DNA of 64,000 nt from Actinostola sp. cb2023 (GCA_033675265.1 JAUJYZ010000732.1:62001-126000), one strand, 5' to 3'; numbered from the stretch's first letter, positions 1-13,077 are shown. Translations and numbers: made by a program. The notes: generated by a model from the sequence alone, not told the origin.

Positions 1-536
<536 letters not shown>

Positions 537-716
537 TGGTCTGTTGCCACCCTAGGTTGGTCTTTGCGACTACAAAATTTGTTTAAATATGGTAAACATG
601 TGAGTTTGAGTGCTGTATGTATAAAATATCGAATGTAGTGGGAGTGAGTGTAAGCGCCAGTATAGAAGAATTAGGCCACTTTGTGGATCTACTGAGTAAA
701 ATATTTATTTATTTAT

Positions 717-1535
717 TTACTACTCCAACAATATGGTACCAGTAATGTTACAACTGTACATCAACAATACCGTACCAGTCCTGTAACTACTCCAACAATA
801 TGGTACCAGTCCTATAACTACTCCAACAATATGGTACCAGTCCTATAACTACTCCAACAATATGGTACCAGTCCTGTATTAACTACTCCAACAATATGGT
901 ACCAGTCCTATAACTACTCCAACAATATGGTACCAGTCATATCACTACTCCAACAATATGGTACCAGTCCTGTATTAACTACTCCAACAATATGGTACCA
1001 GTCCTATAACTACTCCAACAATATGGTACCAGTCCTATCACTACTCCAACAATATGGTACCAGTCCTATAACTACTCCAACAATATGGTACCAGTCCTAT
1101 CACTACTCCAACAATATGGTACCAGTCCTGTAACTACTCCAACAATATGGTACCAGTCCTATCACTACTCCAACAATATGGTACCAGTCCTATCACTACT
1201 CCAACAATATGGTACCAGTCCTATCACTACTACAACAATATGGTACCAGTCCTATAACTACTCCAACAATATGGTACCAGTCCTATCACTACTCCAACAA
1301 TATGGTACCAGTCCTATCACTACTCCAACAATATGGTACCAGTCCTATAACTACTCCAACAATATGGTACCAGTCCTATAACTACTCCAACAATATGGTA
1401 CCAGTCCTATAACTACTCCAACAATATGGTACCAGTCCTATCACTACTCCAACAATATGGTACCAGTCCTATCACTACTCCAACAATATGGTACCAGTCC
1501 TATAACTACTCCAACAATATGGTACCAGTCCTGTA
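717..1535. repeat. 31-bp minisatellite, about 26 copies
   Basis: The unit is ACTACTCCAACAATATGGTA followed by CCAGTCCTATA. Copies differ mainly by CCTATAA, CCTATCA or CCTGTAA at the unit junction, and a few have an extra TATT. Because 31 is not a multiple of 3, every frame runs through all three phases of the unit, which creates spurious proteins. Degenerate copies continue to about 1625 and overlap the last exon of the CUB gene. Confidence 0.95.
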
Positions 1536-1597
1536 ACTACTATAGCAATACCATACAATCCTATAACTACTATAATACCATACCAGTCCTATAATGA

Positions 1598-4500
1598 CTA
1601 AAACAATAACATACCAGTCCTGTAACTTGGTGGGCAATCCATCACATAATTACTGAATGTTTCATTTGTTCCAATGCATTCTCGTTGTTGTGGTTGTAGT
1701 TCATGATGACATTGCTGACATTGCTGACATTGACCCACCATAATACACCGCATTGTTGCTATGCCAACAAATACAACACCACAGAATATGGCAGCTACTA
1801 TTCCAGCCGTGGCCTGTGATGAAGTTATCGCTGAAATGAAACAAAAATGATTTCAACATTTTCTGGGGGCCAAGAGGCTTGCGCCTGTGGCGCTCGCTAA
1901 TGTGCCCTATAATTTAAGAAGGTCCATAGGTTGGGCACTCTGTGATTATATAGTACAAATCAGAACGCTATTGTAACTTTCAAAGGGCTTTTGGTCATGA
2001 GGCATTTGATACTGTATCAGCATCAAACGCACCCCTCCGTTCCAAATCCAGCCTACGGGCCTGTGTATATAGTTAGGTTAGCGGACAAGTGAAGAGCCAC
2101 TCTGTGGATATATTGTCCAATAAATAAACCATTATTTATTATTATTATTATTATTATTAATGAAAATAACTGGAAGTACATCAATAAACAAGTTATGCAT
2201 GGTATGATCACTGTTGTAAGAATATTGTAACAATAATTATTTCTCTGTTACATGTAAGTCCCTTGAATTATTGAGAGGAGTTATTAAACTCTCCACATAC
2301 AAGAGGTCCTTTCAATGAAAATATAGCTGGCTTATAGAATTTTTTTTCTTTGCAAAACTCAAATCACATAGCATAATTACGGAATGATACACAAAGCAAA
2401 CACGCACTTATTAGAGAAGGAGGCTTGCACGTATATCAAATATCCACAACAAAGCCCGTTTTGTACATTTGATACTCTTGTTTATCAAATTAACAAATTG
2501 CAGATGGTTTTGAGTTGTCTGTACTCTTATTGACACACACTTGATGTCATAAAATGTTCAAAGCTCAAGTGCCTATCACCCATGTGAGATTGTTTTAAAA
2601 ATCTATTCAATATACATGTAAACTGAAGAGTTGGAGGTTTCAGTATCTTGTGATTTGAACCTTGCATTTATGAGTTATAGCAATAGTACATAACTAGAAG
2701 TGTCCATCTGTATAATAGATCTGTCATACATCAGATTAGCCAGTGAGCTATTTTTAGAACCGAGTTCAAGCGCGCGCTCGATGATGTGTTGTGGCGTTGG
2801 CAACAGCGTGCGCATTTCACTGCTAAAATGTATTCAAAAACCAGTCAAATCCTCTTCTGTTTTGTCATTTTTCTTGCTCCTTCATGATTAAAAATGCATG
2901 AAATTTCAAACTTTTGACTGATTAATTGAAGTCCAATTACAATTAATCCGTAACAAGCAAAATGATAAACAACAATGATATTTCTATTTATTCTCAGTAG
3001 AATTAAACTTTTCTTGACACTCAGCTACTATCCACATTGATAAGCATCGAAACTATGCATATTTGAACATGAAGGAGCAAGAAAAATGGCAAAACAGAAA
3101 AGGATTTGACTGGTTTTTGAATACATTTTAGCAGTGAAATGCGCGCGCTGTTGCCAACACATCATCGAGCGCACGCTTGAACTCAGTTCTAAAAATAGCT
3201 CACTCGCTAATCTGATGTATGACAGATCTATTATACAGATGGACACTGTCTTCTAGTTATGTACTTCTGGTTATAGAGGTTTGAAATCTCAATATGCAAA
3301 TTTGATGACGTCAACCCAGGAATCATTTATTAATATACAAAAACGCCCTTGTGCTGATTATTGACATTTGTAAACTTGCAGAATATTTTCGACAGTCTTT
3401 ATAAATGATTTTATAACTTTTTCCCCATTTCAAAAAATAAGCTCTTCTTGAAAAAGTCAAAATAAGTTATGGCAAATTCCTGGGTTGACGTCATCTGATT
3501 TGCATATCATGATTTCAAACCTCTATAACTCAGAAACGCAAGGTTCAAATCACAAAATACTGAACCCACCAACTATTCAGTTTATATTGAATAGATTTTT
3601 AAAACAATCTCACAGGGGTGATAGGCACTTTGAGGATAAATTTAGGTGGTTAGAAAACTTTCACTAAAACTACACCAAAAGGGCAAAAAATCTTCATCTC
3701 CTTTATTGAAGTTATCAAAAACCATCGTAATTTATCCTTTTACCTGAGTTTATTAATATATAATGTTTGTTTCCAGTCACATGGCAGTCTATGAATGCTA
3801 CACAGCTACACATGAATGCTACCTTTATAAGAATGGCTTTAAGACTTACTATTCTTTGATACTGTTGCACTGAAGGCGAGCACAAACCCACTACCAGTGA
3901 CACCATCCATGTCAGATACAAACTCTATTCGTGCTGAATCTCCTTTGACATTAACCACGCTAGGTATTGATGTACCACAGTATTGACCATGGCTGTTATC
4001 TTCTTGTTGTTTCAGTCCATAGTAAATAGAGACATAGTCCCTGCATTTACCAAGCACTTTTCCAGGTAGATCAAAATCACTGTTGGTATAAACAACATAC
4101 ATGTAAACAGCTACAGGAAAGTCATCTCACCCAGTCCCTCCACAACCAAGACTCTGCAGAAATCTTAGCCACCTCCTCTGGGTCATGTCTACAGTTCCTA
4201 GATTAATATCTGCTTGGGCAATTTCAAGAATGACATACGTTGTAACCCAGAAGTGATCACCCTCAGATTATGCAGCAGCAATCTGCCCTTTAATTGAAGT
4301 TTATAGAATGAGAGACCGTGTTTTATCAGCATATAAAGATCCGAGCCTTATGGCCGATAAAACATGGGCTCGAGTTCAGACTATAAACGACTTCTAAAAC
4401 TCCATCCCAATTTACCTTGATTTTTACATCTTATTTGGGGGTTTTCCCGTAATACGGGCTGATATTTTACGAGTTGCGAATGTAACGAGTAAAATATCAG

Positions 4501-7087
4501 CCCGTATTATGGGAAAAACCCCAAATAAGTTATTTATTATACTACTTTGAACGGGAAAAAAATTGTCCGTTTTTGAGTAAATTTATCTAATAATTATTAT
4601 TATTTCAAAACCTTTCAAGGTCTGTGCGCACTTTTACAATAACAGACACATAGAATGACGAATCGCCCGCGCATGGAGCCAGCGCACGCTTGAAATGGTT
4701 TTTCTTTCAAACTTTATCCTTGCTTTTGGATGATTTTTTACTTTGTTATTGTAAAAAAAAAATCGCAAGCGGTTTTCCATTGTCTGTACTCTTATTGACA
4801 ATGGATTTAACGTCACAAAATGTTCAAAACTTTGCAGTGAAACCGGTTTTAGAACTATGGTAATACGGCTTTTAGAACTATGGTAATACGGCTCCATATT
4901 TTTCCAGTTCTCTTGACCTTATAAGGTAAAATTACGTAATAGTAGTATAATAAATAACAGTATTACACGTATTCTAAGCAAATAATACAAGAAAATTACA
5001 AAACTTTCTTGTAAAGGTACTTGTGACATCACTGTCATGCGCAGGATACACCTCAACTCATCCCACATTGGAGAGAGGTTTTGTATTCGTAAGTAGGAAG
5101 CCGTAAGGATATTCGTAACTTGCTGTCGTTGCTATGCAAAGGTCAATGATCAATACGAGTAAATGAGACCTTTGCATGACCTATGTTACAGGCAATCAGT
5201 CTTTATCACTGATAAAGAACTGATGAATAAAACATCAGTGTCTTTATAACTCATATAGACACTGATGTTTTATTCATCAGTGTTTTATTGGGCTATAAAG
5301 ATCCATGCATGTGACTGATTGGACAACCCTGAGTGGACCAATTGCTCATGAATTATTAATGAGTTTTAGAAGGGACATTATAAAATAACTACAGTATGAT
5401 TACACACGCTCTGATCAAGGCCAAAGGATGGATATTCGATCCGCATGCTTTATGAGAGCACAGTGACACATACAGAACGCACGCGCAGACATTCAAACAT
5501 TTTTGTAACAAACAAAATTGAAAACTTGCTTTAAAAATCATAATTGTATTTTATAAAAGAAATAGAAAACTTGTCCGCTGTGCTATGTGCAGATTTATAG
5601 CGCTTGGGGACTGTCATCAGAACACTCAAGAAGTGTTGAGAAGCACTCCGCAGCGCTAGTATGTGTCATGCTTCTCCTAACACTTCTCTCATGTTCTGAT
5701 AAGTCCCGCGTGCTATAAATCTGCACATAAGCATTCACGCTTGTTTTCTATTTCTTCATTCCTCCATTACTTGATTTCAAGACATTACCTGAATGTCAGC
5801 TCTATCTCAGGATCCCTTCCATGCACACTTATGGTCCAAACACAGTACAGATTGGATGAGTAATTGCTAGGGTAGCCTGGAGAGGAGAATGACCCTGTCC
5901 TGCTTGTGTAATGGGATCCACAGTCAATGGCTAAAACAATATATTTAATTATTACTTCAATACACTTCATTACACCTCAATTCAGTCAATACAATAAATA
6001 AATACTCATTTATGCACCTCTTTCATCAGAATTGACTAACAACAGAGACAGAAACACCATATCTGCAATGTAAACAGAAACATGATCAGTCATTTCTACA
6101 TTGTACCAACGGCTTGTGATCAATACACATGTTCTTTGAAGTGGTTGGGATGCTCGTTGTACCTTTTAGGGGTCCAGATCCGCGATTTGGTATCTCTTAG
6201 GGTGTCACAAATCTAAAAGGACCACAAGACTAAACCGGTAGCTTTCAGGGTGTTTGTCAGTAAATAAGATACCCGAGATAAGATGATGACAGCCGGAATG
6301 ACAGTTGTACGTAGCTTTTGTCACTTTAGAGTTGGTACCTATTAGGGGTAAAAATTATTTGTTGCCATGCCCACCTGGGCAAGACTCAGGTACCTATTAG
6401 GGGTCATTTTCAAAATTTCCGATGAGCATCCCAACCACTTGATGGGAGTTCCCCCCTCGGGGTTCTTTGCAAGTTGCAATGTTGTGTGGATCAAGTTTCA
6501 CCATCAGAATCACTTGGATATAGCATTAATTCTGTTAAATTCACATATCTGTCTCATCAAACAACATGTTAATTGACCCTAAAAGGTATGCAGTTATGCT
6601 ATGTAACTGATTTTGAGTTGGAACTCCTAAAAGTGGACCATGCACACAGGAAATATTTTCAACCCTAAAAGGACCACAGATCACCCTTACCACTTGGACA
6701 AAGGGAGTACCCCCCCCCCCCCCCCCCCCCCCCCCATTTGTTCCCAAGGTCAAAAATGTCAACCTCCATCCCTACCCCTTGCCCAACCTGACCCCCTCTT
6801 GGGCTTAACATACATGTACTATCTAATATCTAATATTCATGTAAACGTGACAATATACATGTACATGTACATTACAAAAAGTATTTTCATGCAAATGCAT
6901 TTAAACAGGATCTAATTGAGCTTACAGAGTGAGTACCGGTAAAACAAATCAAGCACAAACACTACCAATGTCTCTCTTAAAGCTTACAAGTTTTATAAGC
7001 TTAGGTGTTTATAGTGTGGACAATGGCATTTAACGCAACTACTAGACTGCATAATTACAACTCACCAAGGCAAACACGAGCCTTCAT
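1598..7087 (-). CDS. Single-CUB type I membrane protein (5 exons)
   Basis: The model is complement(join(1598..1830, 3850..4079, 5789..5930, 6018..6062, 7066..7087)), 672 nt and 223 residues. All four junctions have GT/AG ends and keep phase. Exons 1-2 give MKARVCLD plus a hydrophobic run (FLSLLLV), read as a signal peptide; the ATG in exon 2 is an alternative start. Exons 3-4 form one CUB domain: IDCGSHY, then GSFSSPGYPSNY, LYCVWTI, IELTFSDFDLP, CRDYVSIYYG, SIPSVVN and GSGFVLAFS. The last exon has a membrane span of about 24 residues (GIVAAIFCGVVFVGIA), a Cys/Gln-rich stretch, and a tail with PPSY, which fits the PPxY motif bound by WW domains. CUB domains mediate extracellular binding. The ligand is unknown. 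The stop codon lies in the degenerate edge of the 31-bp minisatellite. Introns hold several MITEs. No name is assigned; a longer isoform with more exons is possible. Confidence 0.75.
2568..3629. mobile_element. Fold-back MITE (AGTGCCTATCACC family) with nested insert
   Basis: It begins AGTGCCTATCACCCATGTGA and ends with the inverted complement at 3629. A second fold-back of about 590 bp (roughly 2680-3268) sits inside, with arms running from the TACATAACTAGAAG region inwards. The copy at 25007-25333 lacks this inner piece, which shows that it is a later insertion. The whole lies in the intron between the last two exons of the CUB gene. No protein is encoded; the 63- and 72-residue frames are mirror images of each other in the two arms. 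Confidence 0.8.
4428..4958. mobile_element. Two adjoining fold-back elements
   Basis: A near-perfect palindrome at 4428-4529 (ACTTATTTGGGGGTTTTCCC and its complement) runs into a second inverted pair. The second starts GTTATTTATTATACTAC at 4527 and ends with the complement at 4958. They share the GTTATTTA edge. No coding capacity. Confidence 0.65.
5200..5756. mobile_element. Fold-back elements, including a 200-bp palindrome
   Basis: 5557-5756 is a palindrome with outer ends AAGAAATAGAAAAC and inner stem TGTGCAGATTTATAGC. The stretch 5400-5550 (TGATCAAGGCCAAAGGATG, then AACATTTTTGTAACAAACAA) is the reverse complement of 12655-12780. A further stem, CACTGATGTTTTATTCATCA, lies at about 5225-5283. 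All sit in the CUB-gene intron between exons 3 and 4. Confidence 0.65.
6139..6440. mobile_element. 302-bp MITE, AAGTGGTTGGGATGCTCG ends
   Basis: Inverted ends AAGTGGTTGGGATGCTCGT and the complement enclose several copies of a TACCTTTTAGGGGT-like phrase in both orientations. A second copy with two insertions is at 35150-35945. Pieces of the same phrase (CCCTAAAAGGTACC) recur at 6570-6735, 9110-9200, 26860-27090 and 28642-28700. A poly-C run follows at 6711-6734. Confidence 0.75.
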
Positions 7088-8300
7088 GTCAACTGATTTC
7101 TTGATTACTCTATACACAGTTCTACATCGCGAAGACTACTTGGCAACAGCAAACACAATTACTTAATCAATTTGATGTAGCTTATAAATTTGGCCATTTG
7201 TGGATCATGACCAGACTGATGATCGTAGTCGTAGAAGATCTTGTATAAAACTAGAGACCATCACACTTTGTATCAAACTGCAGTGCATAAAAGTGCATTG
7301 ACGTATACCCACAGTTGATAGTAATTACAGTATATATCGTGTAATACTGTAGAACAACAACACAGACACGAAGCGGTAGTAATGGTTTGTAATTGTCGAA
7401 CGGAATTTAGTGCGCATGCGTTGAAGGAAGTTGTGCTTTGCCCTTTAGCCAAACTTGTTCAAAATATCTTTAATACCAGACAGGCGGACGAAAACCTCTT
7501 TGTCCTTGCCACCCTACCACAAGGGACGCATCACTGAAATATTGGAAAAGCAAAATCTTTCATTTACCGTACGTATGTGGTGCGCCTTTTTGACGGGCTT
7601 CCTGTGGTGGAGCACACGGATTTTGGGATCCCTGTGTTCTTTACGCCGGCGCTTATTTAGTTGGCTTTTTCGCTTTTTCCTCGAATATCTCAAATTTACC
7701 TTGTTCTAACAGTTGTCCACGTTCACCATAAGCTGGGCGTATATGCCCTCTAGTCGGTTCTATATCTGTATATAACGTACAATGTTTCCGGAAAACATTC
7801 GGTTTTACCATCGAGAAGGCATCGGGAAGTAGTCGGCAATCCGCAATCTTCAGTTAGGCCAGATTTTATTTATATTCTCACTAAACAGAAGTCTATTACT
7901 TGGAGTACCTGTGGAAGACGAAGTTTAAATCTGCAGACCTTGTCTTCGGTTTTCTCATCTTCGTCGCAAAATGCAAAAATTGCGCAATATTTCCAGAGCA
8001 CTTTGCGTGCCGGTTTGCCACTGGTTCGTAATATGCAGACTGGGAGCAGACTACAAAATGCAGACCATATTATTATTATTAGTCGGGCTTCCTGTGGAAG
8101 CACCGACTCTAAAAATGCAGAGCGGTCGTCTTCGTCTTAGGCTCCAAATCGCCTTTCTACAGCGCATGCGCGCTAAAGCCGAAGGAGACATGAAGTCTGG
8201 CCAAGAAAGATTAGAAAGCACAAACCAATCAGGGAAAGCACCGGAGGTCAAGGGGCCAAAATATAAGTCTTTTCTCGTCTAAATCTGAATTTAGATTGAA
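7088..8300. other. No gene recognised upstream of the CUB gene
   Basis: This stretch would hold the promoter of the minus-strand CUB gene. I see no TATA box I would commit to. Short reading frames at 7455-7709 and 7870-8282 overlap on both strands and match nothing I know. Phrases such as GGGCTTCCTGTGG recur here and at about 24540 and 29110, suggesting dispersed repeat. Confidence 0.5.
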
Positions 8301-8307
8301 ACAGGAC

Positions 8308-8520
8308 GCTCTAGTAGCGTGAAGTCGGGCTATAACGTTTTTACTGATATACTGTAAAGTTCGCAGTACTGAATTGCAAGGAAAGCATGTTCTATCGAGC
8401 TCGAGTCACGCAACGACGAGCAACCAAAAACTGTTTCAATCGCACTATAAGATATCTATATTTAGTTCAAATAGGTTACATTTCATTTAGAAGCCCGACT
8501 TCACGCTAGAAGAGCGTCTA
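8308..8520. mobile_element. 213-bp fold-back MITE
   Basis: ACGCTCTAGTAGCGTGAAGT and GGGC at the left are matched by GCCCGACTTCACGCTAGAAG and AGCGT at the right. The interior is AT-rich without a coding frame. Confidence 0.6.
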
Positions 8521-9284
8521 GTTATTTTATAGAAAGAAACGAGTTAAACAGAAATGATATATCAGTTGTTCTGTGATTAATTTTAAAAACACCGGGGTAG
8601 GTTTGAGGAGCATTTAGTGGATTTCTGGTCGCGGGTTGGATTTCGAGTTGTTTTCGCCTAAACTCAATGACGCCGTCAGTAGACAGCAACACATATAAAC
8701 ACACGATAGATTGTGCTCGTCAGTTTCTAGTAGTTATCAACCAGGTTTGTAATGCTTCAGTTTAAATATAACTTCAACTTGTATAACTGATAAAGGCTTT
8801 CAAGTCTTTCAAGGCTTCCATGTTACGTGTCTCTGTTTCAATTCGTTTTTCGCTGCTGATAGATCTTCTCGTCTTTGACTACACACCGAACACTCTGACG
8901 AGTAAAGAGTGCAGGATTTCCCTAGCTCGAAAAATTCCATATGAAGTGTCTTCCCAGTCAAAAATAGTCGTCTTAGTACTTCGACTTCGCGTAGTTGCTG
9001 GGTACCGGAAGTATTGAGCAACTTTGCAATTTTCTGACCTTGAAAAAAAACAAAAAAAATACGGGCTGTGTTTTTAAACTCGTGCCGGCCAAAGGCCTGG
9101 GCACGAGTAATGACCCCTTGCCTAAAAGGTACCTGAGTCTCTTCCAAGTGGGCGTGGCATGAAATAATTTTCACCCCTAAGAGGTACCAAGACTAAAACA
9201 AGTGGATTGCGCATTTTGCGTTTAATTTGCGATGGCCCAGAAAGTATTATAAAACAAATAGTGTTAGTCAATCTAGCAGTAAGT

Positions 9285-9870
9285 TCATTGAATTGTTAGA
9301 TTCTGTAAAGCTTTGTTTACTAGTGGAGCTAGGCAAACGGCGGCTATAAGTTCAAGCCTTGGAATGGTTGTGTTTGATACGGGTGCAACTCGAGCCTTCG
9401 ATGCAACCAATGACACTTTGATATCTCTAGATTTTGATTGCATTCGTAGGTACATACAAGCTTCGTACGCTTGGAAAGACACATATCAGAGAATGTTTAT
9501 AAGATACTGTCTATCAACGGTGACAGGCTTCACCTGCTGTAGATCCTTCACTACTTTGCGGAATCTGTTCCGAACTCGTTCATCTACTGGGTCGTCCCAG
9601 ATTCCCAAGATTCCCAGTCTACATTTGCTTTGCATAGGTCTTGGAAAATAATCCTTTAATAAATAGTTCGTTTTGCTACTTCATGCGTTGATTGGATATT
9701 TTGACTGAGATGTTTCATGTCTAGAGTTAAAGTATCATCTTCTGTATTCCATATGATTCCAAGGACCTTCCTTTGTAGTTTACGTGAATTTAATTCCTTG
9801 TTAGAGTCGATCTGCATGTTTTGGTCTTGCCTCAGCTTTAGAGAACGAGGCAATAATAACCACACAGTCA
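9285..9870 (-). pseudogene. BEL/Pao retrotransposon pol relic (RT-RNase H part)
   Basis: On the minus strand, in order, there is a KVLGIIWNTEDDTLTLD segment (about 9770-9720), a frameshifted stretch resembling the Pao RT-to-RNase H linker (WDDPVDE and VVKDLQQVKP in shifted frames, about 9500-9640), then LVASKARVAPVSNTTIPRLE and LIAA (about 9400-9320). The TIPRLEL(L)AA block is a hallmark of BEL/Pao polyproteins. At least two frame changes and stop codons break it. No LTRs were found. It lies close to a TGAA microsatellite. Confidence 0.75.
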
Positions 9871-9925
9871 GTTTCGGATCGATGCGGACCGATTCTCGGA
9901 CCGAGTCAATCCGGCAAAATTGACG

Positions 9926-10072
9926 AAATGAATGAATGAATGAATGAATGAATGAATGAATGAATGAATGAATGAATGAATGAATGAATGAATGAATGAA
10001 TGAATGAATGAATGAATGAATGAATGAATGAATGAATGAATGAATGGATGAATGGATGAATGAATGAATGAA
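9926..10072. repeat. (TGAA)n microsatellite
   Basis: About 36 tandem TGAA units with two TGGA variants near the right edge. The minus-strand poly-(SFIH) frame is an artefact. Confidence 0.95.
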
Positions 10073-10164
10073 AAACTTTATTTAAGCACAAATTTATCAT
10101 CAGCTTTGAAAACTGGTTTACATGAAAGTTGTGAGAATATTAGTATAAAAATCAATGTACAGTA

Positions 10165-11487
10165 TCAAGAGAAAATGAGGTAAGAGAAGGAATCCCTGGT
10201 ACCCCATCATGTGCCCCGTTAATTCTATTTTTAGATCGAAGCTATTTTTAGCTTTAGTTACCATGCCCGCGCTCTTGACTTGTAGAATTTTAAAATACTC
10301 AACCTTACCTTGGTTTTTCAGTTTCAAAAACTTTTTATTTTTTGCCATTACTGCGATTCTCAGTATTATGCGAACTCAGACATTCAAGCAGTCGGCTGGA
10401 ACTTGGTTTTTCGCTGCCGTCAATCGACATAAAAAATCATTAAACTTAAAAATATAAGTCAGAAGACCCACCAAATGGAAACCAAATATGATTTTGAGCT
10501 AAATTATGGATCATTTGGTCGAAGAATGTATTTACGGTTTTGAATTCGTTTGAGTTTTGAATTTGATTGACGGGTAGCGAAAAACCAAGTTCCAGCCGAC
10601 TGTTTGAATGTCTGAGTTCGCATAATACTGAGAACCGCAGTAAAAAGAAAAGCAAAAGACTACACAGCTTCTGCTCCAAGATAACAAAGCAGTGGTCGCA
10701 CGATTTCTATGATGTTTACATGCAAAGTCTGCACTGAATAAAAATACAAAACTGAGCGAAACAATATCGTCTCTCTCTGAGAAAAGGCCACAATTAATTA
10801 TCTAAGATTCATTGAAGGATTTTACGAATACTCAGGCGAATTGAGCAAAATTAAGGTGCTACAAATATAAACTACACAACGATCAAAGTCAAAGCAATCA
10901 CGAAAACAACAAACTCTAAAGTTAATGTGGTCTTACCGGCACTTGTATTCAACAATTACGAAGTCCAAGCGTTATTTTCAGGTTGGAAAACACGAAGGAA
11001 ACTTTACAAGAGCCAACATCACCAAAACCTTGAAGCACCAGCCATATTGTGGACATGAAAATTTAATTCAACCATCTGCAGTCCTACAAGACGGCGGCTA
11101 CAACAAAACGACTCCTTGGTCGGTTTTCTCTGTCGAAGGACATGGCAAACTGAAGCTGTTTTCCTCTATTTAGAATCGTCTCAGTGTCCCAAATTCACAA
11201 TAATTTCAGTCAAATCCCAAAAGGATAATTTGGTAAAATCCTTTATTGAGTTTTCGAAGTAAAAATTTGTAAAATGTTCGAGAAAGTTGAGAAGATTTTC
11301 TTCCTCAATTTTGACTTTTCATTTCAAAACCGTGCGTAACGGCCTGCGCGACCTCTCGCCTTATATGATCTGACCAATGACGTTCCGTTCTAAAGATAGA
11401 TTGATTCTAAAAATAGAATTAACGGGGCACATGATGGGTCAAGAGCCCAATACCAGGGATTCCTTCTCTTACCTCATTTTCTCTTGA
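10165..11487. mobile_element. 1.3-kb element with about 75-90-bp inverted ends
   Basis: The left arm (TCAAGAGAAAATGAGGTAAG onwards, to about 10240) is matched inverted at 11396-11487. A nested fold-back has arms at about 10344-10420 and 10575-10655 (GCGAACTCAGACATTCAA). No transposase is visible. The 82-residue frame at 10925-11173 matches nothing I recognise. Confidence 0.65.
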
Positions 11488-11550
11488 CAGTATATGATGT
11501 ATACATAAAATATATAATAATAAAGATATTAATAATAGGTAAGGCCAATG

Positions 11551-12110
11551 TCAGCTAGTTAAGGAGCAGGTCAAGTCTTTCTTAAATAGACTAAGCTCCT
11601 TATGGTTTCTTAAAAAATGGGGGAGGCTATTCCAAAGAGTAGCACCTCTATAGCAAAGGCTTCTCTTCCCATATTCAGTGTTAAATCTGGGGACAAAAAG
11701 TCTGGAAGCAGAGTTCCTTAGATTATGATTTGTTGTTTCAGAGACTTTGTCAAACATGTCAACAAGATACTGAGGAGCTAGATTATTACAACATTTAAAC
11801 ATTAGAATTGACAGTTGTTTGTTCCTTCTAATATGAAGAGGTTGCCAGGCTAACGATTATTATTATTATTATTATCAACTGATCTTATATCATAAGTGGC
11901 ACCTGTGATTATTTTAGCGGCTCGATTTTGCATCTTTTGTAGTTTATCACGGAGACCCTGATTTAAATCACACCATACTTCAGAACAATAATCAAAGTAG
12001 GGTGTGATTAAGCTTGTGTAAAGTTGGACAAAAGGCTTAATTCGTTTAAGTGCTCCCAATGCAGATCTGACCTTCTTCAAGATCAGATCCACATGAGGAT
12101 CTGAGTCGAT
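11551..12110 (-). pseudogene. LINE reverse transcriptase C-terminal relic (CR1/Jockey type)
   Basis: The minus strand reads ALGALKRIKPFV, then LYTSLITPYFDYCSEVW, LRDKLQKMQNRAAKIITG, and, after a (TTA)n run at about 11857-11873 that breaks the frame, MFKCCNNLAPQYL, RGATLWNSLPHFLR and LFKKDLTCSL to a stop. This is the typical end of non-LTR retrotransposon ORF2 of the Jockey/CR1 group (thumb region and tail). Endonuclease and RT catalytic parts are missing, so it is a 5'-truncated dead copy. Confidence 0.85.
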
Positions 12111-12539
12111 CCGGCGAAATTTACGAGGGGTATAGGTTGTTTGGAAAAATACAGGTAACCCAATCATGAATTCTTGGTCCAACCAGTTCTCGGATGGATT
12201 CGACCCGAAGTTCGGTTCGCGGTCCGGCGAAATGTATGGCAAGAGTCGATCCGAAATTCGTTTCGGGGAAACGTAAGTGTGTTCGCGTATTGGACATGTA
12301 TGGATGGTGGACATGTATGACTCAAGCATGTCAATCTAAATTTATCGTTAATCACAATTCCCGCCACGTTCTGTTATTGCCTTTTGTTAGTCAAATTTAG
12401 CTTAGCTTTACTTGTAAGTGAATTCATTACGACTGATGAAAGCACGGGATGGTGCTGAAACATGTCTGCAAAATTCAAAAGTGTTGTTTCTTTTCATTAT
12501 CAACTCACTTGATAATGTCGTCATGATGACCCCGAAACG

Positions 12540-12790
12540 TCGTATTATGAAGAAATAGAAAACGAGCGCGCGTGCTATGTGCAGATTTATAGCACGCGGG
12601 GACTGATCAGAACACGAGAGAAGTGTTAGGAGAAGCACGACGCGTAGCGGCAAGTTTTCAATTTTGTTCGTTACAAAAATGTTTGAATATCTGCGCGCGC
12701 GTGCTGTGTGCTCTCATAAAGCACGCGGAATACGCATCCTTTGGCCAGTCAGAGCGCGCGTTATATCATCGTTATTTTATAATATATCGT
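12540..12790. mobile_element. Diverged copy of the 5400-5756 fold-back family
   Basis: AGAAATAGAAAACGAGCGC and GTGCAGATTTATAGCACGCG repeat the 5557-5756 element. The second half (TTTGTTCGTTACAAAAATG to CAGAGCGCGCGTTATAT) is the complement of 5400-5550. The two halves are arranged differently in the two places. The CAGAGCGC(G/A)CGTTATAT end also occurs singly near 29625, 29700 and 55703. Confidence 0.6.
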
Positions 12791-13077
12791 TTATTTTCAC
12801 TTGTATATAGCGATTTGCAAAAATTCTGTAAAATCCTAATATATCGATATATCGATATATAGTAATTTGTATAATCCTAATTCTTTGATTTTAGCTATTA
12901 TTAAGCCTGAATCTAAACCCAATTAACATTTGTAGTATGTATGTGAAAAAACAAGTGAAAAATCTGAACTTTAGAGGGCTTATTCAGCCTTAGTTTTAAT
13001 TTGACACGGTTTTCTTTGTTATTCATAGGGCTTTATCTCCGGTATTGACCGGTTGAACAATAGAATTGAATTGAATT

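Noticed and set aside
927..1412. Repetitive MVPVLSLLQQYGTSP frames
   Set aside because: Translation of the 31-bp minisatellite, without codon bias or splice context.
8809..9174. 121-residue minus-strand frame
   Set aside because: No recognisable domain; includes a CTCGTGCC hairpin and a run of A, and overlaps dispersed repeat text at 9110-9180.
9906..10100. Poly-(SFIH) frame
   Set aside because: Translation of the TGAA microsatellite.
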